DNA of 64,000 nt, taken from Neobacillus cucumis (GTDB taxonomy: Bacteria; Bacillota; Bacilli; Bacillales; Cytobacillaceae). The DNA is taken from NCBI RefSeq assembly GCF_002860255.1, contig NZ_PGVE01000069.1, positions 85,860 to 149,859 of the forward strand, written 5' to 3'. The position numbers were made by a program, and so were the translations under genes. The notes under the pieces are model-generated. The model was not told the origin of the DNA and did no database searches. It saw only the letters and a program-made list of their open reading frames with translations. This document shows positions 16,196-25,611 of this stretch, in pieces; the stretch's first letter is position 1, and each line of letters begins with the position of its first letter.

Positions 16196-18583
16196 ATGTT
16201 GAACCAATTGATTAAAAAAGCAGCTGTCCTTGGATCGGGTGTTATGGGATCAGGAATTGCTGCTCACTTAGCAAATATCGGAATTCCAACATTATTGCTG
16301 GATATTGTGCCGCGGGAATTAACGAAGGATGAAATAGCAAAAGGACTAACTTTAGCAGATAAACCAGTTCGTAATCGGATTAGCACACAAAATATCCAAA
16401 AATTATTAAAGCAAAAGCCTGCACCACTTACCTCTAAAAAGAATCTCGCCCTCATTGAAGCAGGCAACCTCGAAGACGATCTAGTGAAATTAAAGGACGT
16501 TGACTGGGTCATTGAAGTAGTCGTAGAAAACCTAAACGTGAAGAAACAGGTTTTTGAAAAAGTCGACCAATACCGCAAGCCTGGCAGCATTGTCAGCTCG
16601 AATACCTCTGGAATATCAGTTGAAGCCATGGTGGAAGGACGTTCCGATGATTTTAAAAAGAATTTCTTAGGAACACACTTCTTTAATCCACCTCGCTATT
16701 TAAAATTACTTGAAGTGATCCCTACTCAATATACGGCACCTGAAGTACTTTCATTCATGAAAACTTTTGGTGAGGATGTATTAGGTAAAGGTGTAGTCGA
16801 AGCAAAAGATACTCCAAACTTTATTGCCAACCGCATTGGTACCTATGGTCTGCTAGTCACCGTCAGGGAAATGTTAAAGGCTGGACTAAGTGTCGGAGAA
16901 GTAGATTCGATTACTGGTCCATTAATCGGCCGGGCCAAGAGTGCTACCTTCCGTACATTGGATGTCGTCGGATTAGATACTTTTTATCATGTGGCCGGTA
17001 ATGTTTATGAACAAGTGGACGGAAAAGAAAAAGAAGTATTTGAAATTCCTGGATTTCTAAAGACAATGGTTGAAAAAGGCTGGCTTGGCAGTAAAACGGG
17101 CCAAGGGTTCTTTTTGAAAAAAGGAAAGGAAATTCTTGAGCTTGATCCCAATACATTAGAATATGGTCCGCGCAAAAAGCTTTCCACTCCATCGATCGAA
17201 CTGGCTAAGCAAGAAAAAAGCACAGCAAATAAATTGAAAGCGCTTGTATATGCGAATGACAAGGCAGGGCAATTTCTATGGAGGACATTTACTGAATCCT
17301 TCATTTACTCTGCAAAGCTTTTAGGTGTCATTGCTGATGACATTGTTGCCATTGACCGGGCGATGAAATGGGGCTTTGGCTGGGAAATGGGACCATTTGA
17401 AGCGTGGGATGCCATCGGCCTGGAAAAATCGGTACAAAAGTTAAAAGAAGCGGGTGTTGAAGTACCGGCATGTGTCACTGACATGCTTGATAAAGGTCAT
17501 ACCTCTTTCTACTTAGAAGAAAATGGCGAGCAGTTTTACTATCATAACGGTCAATACCGACTTGTCGAAACCAATCCAAAGGTGATTGACCTTAAGAAAA
17601 TCAAAAAACAAAGAGGTGTCATCAAAAAGAACAGCGGTGCAAGCCTAATTGATATCGGTGATGGTGTTGCGCTCTTGGAGTTCCACTCACCCAACAACGC
17701 GATCGGCCTCGACATTGTCCAAATGATGAACTATGCAGTGGATGAAGTCGAGAAAAATTATAAAGGTCTCGTCATTGGGAACCAGGGGAAAAACTTTTGT
17801 GTCGGTGCTAATCTGGCGATGATGTTAATGGAAGTGCAGGATGACAATATTTATGAGTTAGATTTAATTGTCCGCCACCTTCATAGCGCCTTATTAAAGG
17901 TGAAATATAGTTCGAAGCCGGTTGTTGCTGCTCCATTTGGGATGACTCTTGGAGGCGGTGCTGAGGTTTGTCTGCCAGCAGCTCATATTCAAGCCTCATC
18001 AGAAACCTACATGGGTCTTGTCGAAGTAGGTGTCGGCTTACTGCCAGGCGGAGGCGGAAACAAGGAACTTTACATGAAGCATTTAGAGAACCTGCCAAAC
18101 GGCGTTCCATTTGATTTGCAAAATGTAGCCAATAAAGTATTTGAGACGATTGCAACTGCAAAAGTGTCAACTTCTGCAGACGAGGCAAGAGAAAATAATT
18201 TCTTACGTTCATCTGACGGTATCAGCTATAACAGCGACCATCTTATCTATGATGCCAAACAGGCCGTGCTTTCCTTGCACGAAAAAGGGTATAAACCACG
18301 AGTACGCAGGAAGGTTCCAGTCGTGGGAGAAACAGGTTATGCCACTCTATTATTAGGGGCAGAAGCCATGCGCCTATCTGGCTATATCTCAGAGCATGAT
18401 TTAAAAATCGCCAAAAAGATTGCTTATGTCATTGCTGGCGGACGGGTGCCATTCGGTACAGAGGTCGATGAGCAATATCTATTAGATTTAGAACGAGAGG
18501 CTTTCTTAAGTCTGATTGCCGAGCCAAAATCACAGCAGCGGATGCAGCACATGCTTGTGAAGGGGAAACCATTAAGAAACTAA
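16196..18583 (+). CDS. fadN: 3-hydroxyacyl-CoA dehydrogenase / enoyl-CoA hydratase
   Basis: Bifunctional beta-oxidation enzyme of 795 aa (FadN/YusL type). The N-terminal half is the NAD-binding dehydrogenase (GSGVMGSGIA at residues 13-22; HFFNPPRYLKLLEVI). The C-terminal third is a crotonase domain (GNQGKNFCVGANL, FGMTLGGGAEVCL with the catalytic Glu). This domain order is reversed relative to E. coli FadB. The ATG with AAGGGGGAG just ahead is preferred over an in-frame TTG 15 nt upstream that overlaps this site. First gene of fadNAE, under FadR. Confidence 0.95.
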   Translation: MLNQLIKKAAVLGSGVMGSGIAAHLANIGIPTLLLDIVPRELTKDEIAKGLTLADKPVRNRISTQNIQKLLKQKPAPLTSKKNLALIEAGNLEDDLVKLKDVDWVIEVVVENLNVKKQVFEKVDQYRKPGSIVSSNTSGISVEAMVEGRSDDFKKNFLGTHFFNPPRYLKLLEVIPTQYTAPEVLSFMKTFGEDVLGKGVVEAKDTPNFIANRIGTYGLLVTVREMLKAGLSVGEVDSITGPLIGRAKSATFRTLDVVGLDTFYHVAGNVYEQVDGKEKEVFEIPGFLKTMVEKGWLGSKTGQGFFLKKGKEILELDPNTLEYGPRKKLSTPSIELAKQEKSTANKLKALVYANDKAGQFLWRTFTESFIYSAKLLGVIADDIVAIDRAMKWGFGWEMGPFEAWDAIGLEKSVQKLKEAGVEVPACVTDMLDKGHTSFYLEENGEQFYYHNGQYRLVETNPKVIDLKKIKKQRGVIKKNSGASLIDIGDGVALLEFHSPNNAIGLDIVQMMNYAVDEVEKNYKGLVIGNQGKNFCVGANLAMMLMEVQDDNIYELDLIVRHLHSALLKVKYSSKPVVAAPFGMTLGGGAEVCLPAAHIQASSETYMGLVEVGVGLLPGGGGNKELYMKHLENLPNGVPFDLQNVANKVFETIATAKVSTSADEARENNFLRSSDGISYNSDHLIYDAKQAVLSLHEKGYKPRVRRKVPVVGETGYATLLLGAEAMRLSGYISEHDLKIAKKIAYVIAGGRVPFGTEVDEQYLLDLEREAFLSLIAEPKSQQRMQHMLVKGKPLRN

Positions 18584-18617
18584 TATCAATAGATTAAGAG
18601 AAAGCGAGGGAGCTTGC

Positions 18618-19793
18618 ATGAGAGAAGCGGTGATTGTTGCCGGGGCCCGGACCCCGGTTGGTAAGGCAAAGAAAGGATCACTTGCCCATGTACGTCCAGA
18701 TGACCTGGGGGCATTGGTAGTAAAAGAAACGTTAAAGCGTGCCGGTAACTATGAAGGAAATATAGATGATTTAATCATTGGCTGTGCCATGCCGGAAGCG
18801 GAACAGGGAAACAATATGGCCCGAAACATCGGGGCTTTAGCGGGGCTTCCTTATACAGTTCCTGCAATCACCATCAATCGGTTCTGTTCCTCGGGATTAC
18901 AGGCCATCGCTTATGCTGCACAAGGAATTATGCTGGGGCATACCGAGACAGCCATTGCTGGCGGAGCGGAATCCATGAGCATGATTCCCATGATGGGGCA
19001 TGTCGTACGTCCGAATATTAAACTCGCGGAAACAGCACCGCAATACTACATGGGAATGGGCCATACAGCCGAACAGGTTGCGCAAAAATATGGCATTTCC
19101 CGTGAAGACCAAGACGCCTTTGCCGTTCGAAGCCATCAGCGTGCCGCGAAGGCGATTGCGGAAGGGAAGTTCGTGGATGAAATCGTGCCCGTTGATGTAA
19201 CCATTCGCACGGTTGGTAATGACAATAAACTGGTTGAAAAAACGATCCAATTTTCAGTGGACGAGGGGGTTCGCCCGGATACCAATTTAGAGACACTATC
19301 GAAGCTTCGTCCGGCTTTTTCCGTCACTGGATCCGTAACCGCAGGCAATGCCTCACAAACAAGTGACGGGGCAGCGGCCTTAATGTTAATGGATCGTGAA
19401 AAAGCAGAAGCACTCGGCCTGAAACCCCTGGTTAAATTTCGTTCGTTTGCGGTGGGAGGCGTTCCTCCTGAAATCATGGGTGTCGGCCCGGTGGTAGCCA
19501 TTCCAAAAGCGGTTAAGCTCGCAGGCTTAGAATTATCGGATATTAACCTATTTGAATTAAATGAAGCTTTTGCATCCCAATCATTACAGGTCATTAGAGA
19601 ACTTGGCTTAAATGAAGAAATAGTCAATGTCAATGGCGGTGCGATCGCCCTTGGACACCCGCTTGGCTGTACAGGAGCAAAGCTGACTCTCTCTCTCATC
19701 CATGAGTTAAAACGCCGTAACGAACAATTTGGCGTTGTAACCATGTGTATCGGCGGCGGAATGGGTGCTGCTGGAGTATTTGAATTACTATAA
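18618..19793 (+). CDS. fadA: Acetyl-CoA C-acyltransferase (3-ketoacyl-CoA thiolase)
   Basis: Thiolase of 391 aa, last step of each beta-oxidation round. The acyl-carrying Cys90 lies in RFCSSG, the His in GGAIALGHPLGCTGA, and the second active-site Cys in TMCIGGGMG. It lies 34 nt after fadN and 21 nt before fadE with no terminator, so the three are co-transcribed. Full length for the family. Confidence 0.95.
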   Translation: MREAVIVAGARTPVGKAKKGSLAHVRPDDLGALVVKETLKRAGNYEGNIDDLIIGCAMPEAEQGNNMARNIGALAGLPYTVPAITINRFCSSGLQAIAYAAQGIMLGHTETAIAGGAESMSMIPMMGHVVRPNIKLAETAPQYYMGMGHTAEQVAQKYGISREDQDAFAVRSHQRAAKAIAEGKFVDEIVPVDVTIRTVGNDNKLVEKTIQFSVDEGVRPDTNLETLSKLRPAFSVTGSVTAGNASQTSDGAAALMLMDREKAEALGLKPLVKFRSFAVGGVPPEIMGVGPVVAIPKAVKLAGLELSDINLFELNEAFASQSLQVIRELGLNEEIVNVNGGAIALGHPLGCTGAKLTLSLIHELKRRNEQFGVVTMCIGGGMGAAGVFELL

Positions 19794-19814
19794 AAAAGTT
19801 AGGAGGAGTTTTTA

Positions 19815-21596
19815 ATGGCTGAGACTAAAAAGATTGTTAAAGGCGGAAGCTTTTTAATTGAAGATCTCCCTTTTCAAGATATTTTTACACCAGAGGATTT
19901 TAATGAAGAGCATTTAATGATTGCACAGACAGCTTCTGAATTTGTGGAAAAAGAAGTGGTCCCGCAACTCGAGCACTTAGAAAACCATGAATTCGATCGG
20001 ACTGTAAAATTGTTAAAGAAAATGGGGGAACTTGGTCTTTTAGCTGTAGACGTCCCAGAAGAGTTTGATGGTTTAGGTTTAGATAAAATCACTTCTTCTA
20101 TTATTACTGAAAAAATGGCAGGGGCAGGTGGATTTTCGCTATCCTATGGTGCACATGTTGGAATTGGTTCCCTGCCAATCGTTTTATTCGGAAACGATGA
20201 GCAAAAGAAAAAATATTTACCTGCGCTTGCATCGGGCGAAAAAATTGCTGCTTATGCCTTAACAGAGCCTGGATCAGGTTCTGATGCACTAGGAGCCAGA
20301 ACCACTGCCAAATTAAATGCAGCTGGGACTCATTATATCCTAAATGGTGAGAAACAGTGGATCACGAATGCTGGCTTTGCTGATATATTTGTCGTCTATG
20401 CCAAAATTGATGGCGAGCATTTTTCAGCCTTCATTGTGGAGAGAGGCTTTAAAGGAGTCTCAACTGGTGCAGAAGAAAAGAAAATGGGAATTAAGAGCTC
20501 TTCTACTCGTACATTGATCTTAGAGGATGTTCCCGTCCCTGTTGAAAATTTATTAGGTGAGTACGGAAAAGGCCACGTCATCGCCTTTAATATCTTAAAT
20601 ATTGGCCGTTACAAATTGGCGGTGGGCGCTATCGGCGGCTCCAAAAAAGCATATGATATGTCTGTTAAATATGCCAATGGCCGTCAGCAGTTTAAAACAC
20701 CGATTTCGCAATTCAATTTAACAAAAGAAAAGTTTGGTACTATGGCATCAAAGATTTATGCAGCTGAAAGCTCAGTATACCGGACGATTGGTTTATATGA
20801 AGAAAACCAAGGGAAGCTTTCCACTGAAGAGGCAAAAGATCTTAAAAAAGTGGCAAATGCCATTGCTGAATATGCAATAGAATGTTCTGTGAATAAATTC
20901 TTTGCAAGCGAAGTACTGTCCTATGTCGTCGATGAAGGGGTACAAATTCACGGCGGTTATGGATTCATGCAGGAATATCCAATTGAAAGAGCCTACCGTG
21001 ATGCCCGGATTAACCGGATTTTTGAAGGAACAAATGAAATCAACCGGCTTCTTGTTCCAGGAACTCTTGTGAAAAAGGCATTAAAAGGCGAGCTGCCTCT
21101 TTTCCAAAAAGCATTAGCATTACAAGAGGAATTAATGATGTTAATGCCTGAAGAACCTGGTGACGAGCCGTTAGCACAGGAAAAGTATTTAGTACGAAAT
21201 GCGAAAAAAATTGCTTTACTGGCTTCAGGCTTAGCTGCCCAGAAATTTGGTAAGTCATTAGAAAGGGAACAAGAGATTCTAGCTAATATTGCTGACATCG
21301 TTTCAAATGTCTATGCAATGGAATCAGTTGTGCTTCGGACTGAAAAGGCGCTGGCAAAAAATGGCTTAGATAAGAGCAAGCAAAAGCTTCTTTATACACA
21401 AATCTTCTGTCAGGAAGCCTTTAATGAAATCGAAGCCACAGCTAAAGAATCGTTAGTAGCTATTGAACAAGGCGATACGCTTCGAATGATGTTATCATCG
21501 CTCCGTAAGTTTACCCGTCATCAGCCAATCAATGTGATCGCGAAAAAACGCGAAGCTGCTGATGTCGTTATTGCAGCAGAACGTTATACTGTCTAA
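19815..21596 (+). CDS. fadE: Acyl-CoA dehydrogenase
   Basis: FAD-dependent acyl-CoA dehydrogenase of 593 aa (YusJ type), longer than the usual 380 aa because of a helical C-terminal extension of about 180 aa. Signatures are YALTEPGSGSDA, ITNAGFADIFVVYA, and the catalytic region QIHGGYGFMQEYPIERAYRD, followed by EGTNEINRLL. It starts beta-oxidation and passes electrons on, presumably to an electron-transfer flavoprotein encoded elsewhere. Last gene of the operon. Confidence 0.95.
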   Translation: MAETKKIVKGGSFLIEDLPFQDIFTPEDFNEEHLMIAQTASEFVEKEVVPQLEHLENHEFDRTVKLLKKMGELGLLAVDVPEEFDGLGLDKITSSIITEKMAGAGGFSLSYGAHVGIGSLPIVLFGNDEQKKKYLPALASGEKIAAYALTEPGSGSDALGARTTAKLNAAGTHYILNGEKQWITNAGFADIFVVYAKIDGEHFSAFIVERGFKGVSTGAEEKKMGIKSSSTRTLILEDVPVPVENLLGEYGKGHVIAFNILNIGRYKLAVGAIGGSKKAYDMSVKYANGRQQFKTPISQFNLTKEKFGTMASKIYAAESSVYRTIGLYEENQGKLSTEEAKDLKKVANAIAEYAIECSVNKFFASEVLSYVVDEGVQIHGGYGFMQEYPIERAYRDARINRIFEGTNEINRLLVPGTLVKKALKGELPLFQKALALQEELMMLMPEEPGDEPLAQEKYLVRNAKKIALLASGLAAQKFGKSLEREQEILANIADIVSNVYAMESVVLRTEKALAKNGLDKSKQKLLYTQIFCQEAFNEIEATAKESLVAIEQGDTLRMMLSSLRKFTRHQPINVIAKKREAADVVIAAERYTV

Positions 21597-21604
21597 AAAT
21601 GCAG

Positions 21605-21633
21605 AAGCTCCGTCATTTGACGGGGCTTTATTA
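21605..21633 (+). terminator. Terminator of fadNAE
   Basis: AAGCTCCGTCA/TGACGGGGCTT stem (one G-U pair) with a two-base loop, followed by a T-rich tail. Confidence 0.8.
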
Positions 21634-21762
21634 TATTTTTAAGCAGAGAAGGAAAATATACAAAAGGTGTCGAATTTTACCTATTGGAGTACGGTCTATT
21701 AGGATTTTAACTGGCCATATGATAAAATTCTTATGAATGATAAGGATAGGGTGGTGAAACCA

Positions 21763-22137
21763 TTGGCTTTAACTTTTTATTGGTATCCAAAATGCGGCAC
21801 TTGCCGAAACGCAAAAAAATGGCTGGATGCACATCATCTTTCCTATGAAGAGGTACATATTGTCGAAAATCCACCTTCACGGGAACAGCTTCAGGAGCTT
21901 TACCAAAAGAGCGGCTTAGAACTAAAGAAATTTTTTAATACGAGTGGTTTAAAATACCGTGAATTAGGGATTAAAGAAAAAATGAAGACAGCAACAGAGG
22001 ATGAACTTTTGGATTTGTTAGCATCTGATGGAATGCTAATCAAGAGGCCGATTTTGACCGATGGAGAGCGCGTTACCGTTGGATTTAAAGAAGAAGACTT
22101 TGAAACAAATTGGCTTGAGGCTTCTCATTCTAATTGA
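21763..22137 (+). CDS. yusI: ArsC/Spx-family thioredoxin-fold protein YusI
   Basis: Protein of 124 aa with the Spx/ArsC fold: YPKCGTCRNAKKW near the N-terminus (Cys11, Cys14) and KRPILTDGERVTVGFKE in the C-terminal half, where Arg lies in the usual RP motif. The TTG start has AGGGTGGTG six bases upstream and gives the normal family N-terminus; an ATG 30 nt earlier has no such site. It is followed at once by gcvH. It could be a redox or arsenate-reductase-like enzyme; substrate unknown. Confidence 0.85.
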   Translation: MALTFYWYPKCGTCRNAKKWLDAHHLSYEEVHIVENPPSREQLQELYQKSGLELKKFFNTSGLKYRELGIKEKMKTATEDELLDLLASDGMLIKRPILTDGERVTVGFKEEDFETNWLEASHSN

Positions 22138-22169
22138 TTAATACATATAAAACTGGAGGGATTTTTCAA

Positions 22170-22553
22170 ATGGCAGCACCTAAAGAATTACGTTATTCTG
22201 AAGAACATGAATGGGTAAAAGTGGAAGGAGAAAAAGTCCGTGTTGGAATTACTGATTTTGCTCAGCATGAATTAGGCGATATCGTTTTCGTTGAACTTCC
22301 AGAGGTTGGCGCAGAAATTTCAGCTGATGAAGCATTTGGCAGTGTCGAATCTGTAAAAACGGTTTCTGAGTTATATGCACCAGTCAGCGGTAAAGTTGTG
22401 GAAGTAAACGAAGACCTAAGTGACAGTCCTGAGTTTGTTAATGATTCCCCTTATGAAAAAGCATGGATGATTGTCATTGAGCCTACTGATTTAAGCGAAG
22501 TAGATAAATTAATGACGGCTGAGCAATATGAAGCAATGATTAAGGAAGACTAA
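22170..22553 (+). CDS. gcvH: Glycine cleavage system H protein
   Basis: Lipoyl-carrier protein of 127 aa. The lipoylated Lys63 lies in GSVESVKTVSE. In Bacilli GcvH also acts as the lipoyl relay on which LipM and LipA build lipoate, so the lipA gene elsewhere in this window is a functional partner. Start: ATG with TGGAGGG upstream. The other glycine-cleavage genes are not nearby. Confidence 0.96.
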   Translation: MAAPKELRYSEEHEWVKVEGEKVRVGITDFAQHELGDIVFVELPEVGAEISADEAFGSVESVKTVSELYAPVSGKVVEVNEDLSDSPEFVNDSPYEKAWMIVIEPTDLSEVDKLMTAEQYEAMIKED

Positions 22554-22559
22554 TTTGTT

Positions 22560-22586
22560 AAAGCACCTATTTTATGGGTGCTTTTT
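22560..22586 (+). terminator. Terminator of gcvH
   Basis: AAGCACC/GGGTGCTT stem with an A/T loop and TTTT tail. Confidence 0.8.
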
Positions 22587-22660
22587 CTCTTATTTCCACT
22601 CCTTTTCTAGTCCAGCCTGGAAAGACTAATCTTAAACCATATCGAAAAGGGTGGAAGCAA

Positions 22661-22900
22661 ATGACATTAAAACAGCAAAAGATCGACGTAACCGACCGTG
22701 TGGTTGGAAAATTAAAAAATGGCGAAATCCAGCTCTTTCTTGAAAATGAATCCATTGGGAAAATTAAACTTTCCGATCAGATGCACGTCGAACTGGATCA
22801 CCATTTTGAGGCCGAACAGCAAAAAATTTATCAAAATGTAACCGTAACTGAACAGCCGAATGCCAAATATACCGACTGTGATGAGGGTGGATGGTGTTAA
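22661..22900 (+). CDS. yusG: DUF2553 protein YusG
   Basis: Small protein of 79 aa matching YusG (DUF2553) in length and position between gcvH and yusF. It contains KNGEIQLFLENESIGKIKL and a short C-terminal CDEGGWC with two cysteines. The ATG follows AAAGGGTGG; longer in-frame starts run through the gcvH terminator and are rejected. Function unknown. Confidence 0.85.
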   Translation: MTLKQQKIDVTDRVVGKLKNGEIQLFLENESIGKIKLSDQMHVELDHHFEAEQQKIYQNVTVTEQPNAKYTDCDEGGWC

Positions 22901-23031
22901 CATATTTTGAGCAAATATCTGTTTTTTAGCAGACATTTAATGGTATAGTGGATTTACTAACAAGAAGGCACACGAAATCAATATTTTAGAATATGTTAAC
23001 ATAAACAACTTTATATTACAGGTGATGGGAT

Positions 23032-23388
23032 ATGAATGATTCATATGTTGACAAAGTTCTTATTGTCGAAGGAAAATCCGATAAAAATAAGGTTAAGAAT
23101 ATTGTAAAGGAACCTGTAGAGATCATTTGTACAAATGGAACAATTAGTCACTCCAAGATGGAGGAACTAATTGATTTTCTCGAGGATAAGGATGTCTATA
23201 TTCTTGTCGATGCAGATGATTCAGGTGAGAAGCTCCGCAAGAGATTTAAGCGTGAGTTTCCCCATGCTGAGCATCTCTATATTGACCGGATGTATCGGGA
23301 GGTAGCCACCGCACCTGAACATCACCTGGCAATGGTCCTTTTAGGGGCAAATATTGACGTACACACTGAGTTTTTAGAAATGAGTTAA
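23032..23388 (+). CDS. yusF: Toprim-domain protein YusF
   Basis: Stand-alone Toprim protein of 118 aa: the conserved Glu lies in LIVEGKSDK near the N-terminus and the metal-binding DxD in ILVDADDSG. The family resembles the RNase M5/DnaG Toprim fold, but the partner or nucleic-acid substrate is unknown. AGGTGATGGG precedes the ATG. Its stop overlaps the yusE start (TAATG), so the two are translationally coupled. Confidence 0.88.
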   Translation: MNDSYVDKVLIVEGKSDKNKVKNIVKEPVEIICTNGTISHSKMEELIDFLEDKDVYILVDADDSGEKLRKRFKREFPHAEHLYIDRMYREVATAPEHHLAMVLLGANIDVHTEFLEMS

Positions 23389-23702
23389 TGGTTATGAATG
23401 AATGGAATCGAACTGAGTTGGCTGATTTCCTCGAAGTCGAGGGGATCGGTCTGTTATATTTCTATACCCCTTTATGCGGCACCTGCCAGGTAGCGTCTAG
23501 GATGCTTCAAATCGTGGAGGAACTTGTAGATATTCCTATGGGAAAAATGAACCTAAATTTTTATCCGGATATGGCTGAGAATTTTGCAATTGAGAGTGTA
23601 CCCTGCCTGCTGATGATTAAAAACGGCACGGTACAGGAAACCATATATGCATTTCATTCAGTCCCGTTTTTACTTGAAAAAATTAAATCTTATTTAGGGT
23701 GA
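23388..23702 (+). CDS. yusE: Thioredoxin-like protein YusE
   Basis: Thioredoxin-fold protein of 104 aa with a CGTC active site (Cys30, Cys33) and the cis-Pro loop SVPCLLMIKNG. No signal peptide, so it should act in the cytosol. Coupled to yusF by one-base overlap, with a strong terminator right after it. Substrate unknown. Confidence 0.88.
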   Translation: MVMNEWNRTELADFLEVEGIGLLYFYTPLCGTCQVASRMLQIVEELVDIPMGKMNLNFYPDMAENFAIESVPCLLMIKNGTVQETIYAFHSVPFLLEKIKSYLG

Positions 23703-23736
23703 GCAGATGCGCGAGGGAGTGCATCTGCTTTTTTAT
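23703..23736 (+). terminator. Terminator of yusFE
   Basis: GCAGATGC/GCATCTGC stem with a 10-base loop and TTTTTT tail. Confidence 0.88.
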
Positions 23737-23745
23737 GGAATTGTG

Positions 23746-24000
23746 ATTGTGCCCTTTGAAAGAGAAAAAGAAACGTGACGGTCACAAAAAAAGAAGATTG
23801 TGCCTTTTGAAAGGGAAAAAGAAACGTGACGGTCACAAAAAAAGAAAATTGTGCCCTTTGAAAGGTAAAAAGAAATGTGACGGTCACAAAAAAAGAAAAT
23901 TGTGCCCTTTGAAAGGAAAAAAGAAACGTGACGGTCACAAAAATAGAAAATTATGACCTTTTCAAAGGGAAAAAATCCCCGAATGGTCAAAATAAAAATT
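23746..24000. repeat. 51-bp tandem repeat, four good copies plus one decayed
   Basis: Copies begin at 23746, 23797, 23848 and 23899, each 51 bp; the fifth (23950-24000) is diverged. Every good copy holds two palindromes: CCTTTGAAAGG (perfect in copies 3 and 4) and GTGACGGTCAC (perfect in all four). No spacers separate units, so this is not CRISPR. Both strands are open in one frame because 51 is a multiple of three, but no ribosome site supports a gene. Confidence 0.93.
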
Positions 24001-24074
24001 AATTGTTACCCATCCAAGATAAAAAACAAAAGCAATGGTCATTAAAATGTGCATATACAGAAAAATGACCTAGT

Positions 24075-24983
24075 CTATTCAAAAAAGAAACCCTTTGTTT
24101 TTCCTGTACCATTAAAATTCTGTTGTAAAATCCTTCTAATTCTCTTTTTTGAATCTACCACCTCGCACCACTCAAAAACCTCATTCGTAGTTATCTTATG
24201 CTCCGGATAAAGAAGCTTTATTTCCTTTACAGTTCTGATAACAGCCTCATCAATCCCCTCCCGATGCCCACACACCTCACATTGCAAATGTCGATCATAA
24301 CAGCAAACCTTAAATGAATGACAAGAAGCACAAATAACCCCTTTCTCGATCCTATCAATCGTATACTTAGCATACTTTTCATAAGGTGATTCCGTCTGAT
24401 GCATAGCCACTAATTGCTCAGCTAAGTTCTTATGGCGGCCATTTAAAGTAGACATCTTTCTATTTAATTTATTCATAAAATGGGGGAGCTGACCAGGATA
24501 GATAATGGGTTTATTTAATGGGGATTGATATAAGTGGAATCTGGGGTTAATAAAAATGACATAGGCTTGTATCGCCACACGATATCCAAGATTTTGGAGA
24601 AGCTGGCGAAGAAGTGAATCACACCGCTCTAACTGCAACAGAGGATTCTTAATTTCTTTATTGTTGGAAAGTGTACAAAACCTTCCATTCTCATAATAGA
24701 AATCACCTTCATAATTTTTTACTTCAAACAGGTAAAACGGTTCTTGCATAATCATCAACGTATCAATCTGAAATTTACTGCCATTCGACTCAAGTAACAA
24801 GTCATTTAAGAGGTAACTAGGGCATTCCATCTTCTCTGTTAGCCTGTCAAACATTAGTTCACCCTCATAACCTTTTGTAAGATTATGAAAACGCTGATCA
24901 TCTTTTTCTGCTAACTCCGTTCGAGCATTCAATGACCTTAAAAATTGTAATTCAAGCGTTTCTGACCGTTCCTTAAAACTCAT
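24075..24983 (-). CDS. NERD-domain protein with C-terminal zinc ribbon
   Basis: Protein of 302 aa. Residues about 40-150 form a nuclease-related (NERD) domain: KGYEGELMFDRL, a conserved Asp in QIDTLMI, and FEVKNYEGDFYYE, matching the restriction-endonuclease-like core E-D-ExK. Toward the C-terminus ICASC and CEVCGH form a four-Cys zinc ribbon. The ATG used has AAAGGA eight bases upstream; an ATG 9 nt earlier overlaps that site. Role unknown; a DNA-processing enzyme is plausible. It replaces no yus gene I recall at this point. Confidence 0.82.
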   Translation of the reverse strand: MSFKERSETLELQFLRSLNARTELAEKDDQRFHNLTKGYEGELMFDRLTEKMECPSYLLNDLLLESNGSKFQIDTLMIMQEPFYLFEVKNYEGDFYYENGRFCTLSNNKEIKNPLLQLERCDSLLRQLLQNLGYRVAIQAYVIFINPRFHLYQSPLNKPIIYPGQLPHFMNKLNRKMSTLNGRHKNLAEQLVAMHQTESPYEKYAKYTIDRIEKGVICASCHSFKVCCYDRHLQCEVCGHREGIDEAVIRTVKEIKLLYPEHKITTNEVFEWCEVVDSKKRIRRILQQNFNGTGKTKGFFFE

Positions 24984-25198
24984 ACCACACATCCTTTCTA
25001 TTTCTTCTTCTATTTTAATTTAGAACCATCGGGCATAGATTTGACTATTTTCTAACACTTTCATAGACTCGACATATTTCTCGGGAAATCGTCTTAAACA
25101 GCCTATTTCACCAGAGAATTGTCGAGCGATTATCAAAGGAATCCCTTCTTCGATGGTGAATTAGTAAAGTAATACGTGTGTAGACCGGAGGGGTGAAA

Positions 25199-25546
25199 AT
25201 GAAGGAACTAGCAGAAAAATTCTTAGAAAAATTCACCTTACAGGGGCATGTTCTAGGATTAATTAAACATGCCGACATAAAAGTAAAATTCTGTTGTGAA
25301 AAGGAAACAGCTATATTTGAAATTAAAAACGGCAAAATCTCATTACTTAACAACCAGGATCAAATATGTTACGAAATCCACGGAAACAACGGAGCAATGA
25401 AGCAATTTCTTGAAGGAACCGAGAGACTTCGTATTCTCGAACGGAAAGGGCAACTAATTGTTTCTGCGCCCCTTAGAACCACCTTATTACTTGAAGCCAT
25501 CTTTTTTTTAACAAAAGCACATGAAAATCTTGCTAAAGTCATATAA
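25199..25546 (+). CDS. yusD: SCP2-like protein YusD
   Basis: Protein of 115 aa in the position of yusD, between yusE and the methionine transporter. It has the look of a small SCP2/sterol-carrier fold: a mixed alpha-beta pattern ending in a hydrophobic C-terminal helix (LLLEAIFFLTKAHENL). GGAGGGG lies five bases before the ATG. Ligand and function are unknown, and the fold assignment is from memory of the family. Confidence 0.75.
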   Translation: MKELAEKFLEKFTLQGHVLGLIKHADIKVKFCCEKETAIFEIKNGKISLLNNQDQICYEIHGNNGAMKQFLEGTERLRILERKGQLIVSAPLRTTLLLEAIFFLTKAHENLAKVI

Positions 25547-25555
25547 TCCTATATG

Positions 25556-25584
25556 TTGACTCGGAATTAAAGTTCTAGTAATCT
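25556..25584 (+). promoter_or_regulatory. Candidate promoter of metY
   Basis: TTGACT, 17-bp spacer, TAATCT, about 35 bp before the S-box. The -35 is good, the -10 weak. Confidence 0.45.
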
Positions 25585-25611
25585 ATAGTTAACAACAATC
25601 GAATGTACAGA

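Noticed and set aside
23690..23938. Open minus-strand frame with a 17-residue Phe-rich repeat
   Set aside because: It exists only because the 51-bp repeat is a multiple of three; no ribosome site, and it runs through the yusE terminator.
23746..24000. CRISPR array
   Set aside because: Units are contiguous with no unique spacers, and no cas genes are present.
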